Shown here: positions 63,227 through 64,000 of the stretch, in pieces
Numbering within the stretch: the first letter of the stretch is position 1
Layout: the number at the start of each line of letters is the position of its first letter
Source of the DNA: Paenibacillus humicola
GTDB lineage: Bacteria > Bacillota > Bacilli > Paenibacillales > Paenibacillaceae
DNA length: 64,000 nucleotides
Direction: 5' to 3'
Assembly: GCF_028826105.1 (NCBI RefSeq)
Contig: NZ_JAQGPL010000001.1
Location: forward strand, 4,552,501 to 4,616,500
Notes under the pieces: generated by a model
Told to the model about the DNA's origin: nothing
Seen by the model: only the letters and a program-made list of their open reading frames with translations
Database searches by the model: none
Made by a program: the position numbers and the translations under genes

Positions 63227-64000
63227 ATGAAAAAGCTCCAGAAATGGGCGAAGCCCATTCTCGTCATGTTGATCGGGGTTATTCCGATCATTGTGCTCAG
63301 CGGGTGTTCGACACCATCCCAATCACACTCGATTAATGCCGATTCACCAGGAATATTTAACCACTATTTTATTTATCCATTTTCGATCTTAATCAAATTC
63401 TTCGCCAATGCATTTCACGGAGACTACGGATTATCGATCGTGCTGATGACTTTCATCATCAGACTTGCGATCATGCCGCTCATGATGAATCAAACCAAGA
63501 AACAAATGGTCATGAGAGAAAAGATGGCCGTCCTCCAGCCGGAGTTAACCGCACTTAAGGAGAAGTACAAGAATAACGTCAGTGCGGATGCTAAAAAACA
63601 ACAGCAAGTCGAGATGATGCAGCTCTACCAGAAGCATCAATTTAATCCCTTGAACATGGGGTGTTTACCGATGCTTCTCCAATGGCCGATCACCCTCGCA
63701 TTTTACTACGCCATTCGTCGTACCCCAGAGATTGCAGCTCACGAATTTCTGTGGTTTAGCTTGGGAAAACCAGATATGATTTTGCCATTTATTGCCGCTG
63801 CGGTGTATTACGTTCAGTTCCGCGTGTCTCAATCCGTTTCCGTGCAGTATCAGCAAAATCAAAATAATCAAATGGCTTTCATCGGATTGTTGTCACCGGT
63901 CATGATGGGTATATTTTCTTTTGCGGCACCCGCCGCGCTGCCATTATATTGGGCGGTTGGCGGTATATTCATTATCGTGCAAACGATCATACTCAACAAA
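63227..64000 (+). CDS. yidC: Membrane protein insertase YidC/SpoIIIJ-type (3'-truncated by window edge)
   Basis: Signal-lipobox start (IIVLSGC, Cys27), then HGDYGLSIVLMTFIIRLAIM PLMMNQTKK, a cytoplasmic coiled-coil hairpin (KMAVLQPELTALKEKYKNN), YQKHQFNPLNMGCLPMLLQW and the later TM helices; the conserved hydrophilic-groove Arg is in FIIRLAIMPL. Inserts membrane proteins with or without SecYEG. The C-terminus is off the window. Its ribosome site is inside the hairpin 63183-63219, so its translation probably depends on the leader peptide. Confidence 0.93.
   Translation, partial: MKKLQKWAKPILVMLIGVIPIIVLSGCSTPSQSHSINADSPGIFNHYFIYPFSILIKFFANAFHGDYGLSIVLMTFIIRLAIMPLMMNQTKKQMVMREKMAVLQPELTALKEKYKNNVSADAKKQQQVEMMQLYQKHQFNPLNMGCLPMLLQWPITLAFYYAIRRTPEIAAHEFLWFSLGKPDMILPFIAAAVYYVQFRVSQSVSVQYQQNQNNQMAFIGLLSPVMMGIFSFAAPAALPLYWAVGGIFIIVQTIILNK

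Noticed and set aside
1..64000. CRISPR array, tRNA, rRNA or known riboswitch
   Set aside because: No regularly spaced repeats, no cloverleaf-like or rRNA sequence and no recognisable riboswitch core was found by eye.

Overview
The window reads as chromosome of a spore-forming member of the Paenibacillaceae (Paenibacillus/Cohnella-like). This is inferred from gene content: a CUT1 sugar importer paired with AraC regulators and glycoside hydrolases, YjcZ-type sporulation miniproteins, a bacilliredoxin, an EF-G-binding FusB-like protein, an Ecs ABC transporter, a Bacillus-type xylose operon with XylR operator and CcpA (cre) sites, and strong Firmicute Shine-Dalgarno sequences with frequent TTG/GTG starts. 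No rRNA, tRNA or CRISPR array was seen.

Region 1 (1-9.9 kb) is a patchwork: nitroreductase (cut by the window edge), a peroxiredoxin divergent from an epimerase-peroxiredoxin fusion, a Crp/Fnr regulator, a leaderless-looking HxlR regulator, an IS3 remnant, a DUF3995 membrane protein, an ECF41 sigma factor coupled to its oxidoreductase and preceded by an ECF41-type promoter, a copper-amine-oxidase-N-domain secreted protein, and several broken genes.

Region 2 (9.9-36.9 kb) is a carbohydrate island: two GH42 beta-galactosidases, a GH127 beta-L-arabinofuranosidase, two GH29 alpha-L-fucosidases, three ABC solute-binding proteins, two complete LplB/LplC-type permease pairs and AraC regulators. One operon (29.07 down to 21.75 kb: fucosidase, binding protein, two permeases, GH42) has a perfect cre site upstream. 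A block around 17.7-20.9 kb is a deleted second copy of the block at 30.9-36.6 kb: its permeases are gone, its AraC gene has a nonsense codon, and the deletion has made a small chimeric reading frame. Remnants of IS3, ISL3-, IS1182- and perhaps IS110-type elements are scattered here.

Region 3 (36.9-61.7 kb) is more GC-rich and looks like core genome: KDPG aldolase, mutY, AraC regulator, cytochrome c, EF-G-binding protein, acpS, nadE, bacilliredoxin, a sporulation-type sensor kinase, HI0933-type flavoprotein, P450, ecsAB, xylAB with divergent xylR, a cluster of small spore-type proteins and a diguanylate cyclase. A four-box PHO-like promoter followed at once by a terminator sits at its left border. 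Two short membrane-type genes at 60.8-61.7 kb carry frameshifts.

Region 4 (61.8 kb to the end) has a lipoprotein efflux adaptor and then the most interesting locus: a 79-residue one-TM leader peptide (CTG start) ending in a basic then acidic tail, whose last codons form one arm of a hairpin that buries the ribosome-binding site of the next gene, yidC. This is the architecture of the B. subtilis MifM-YidC2 translation-arrest sensor and is proposed here as a MifM-like arrest system in a different lineage.
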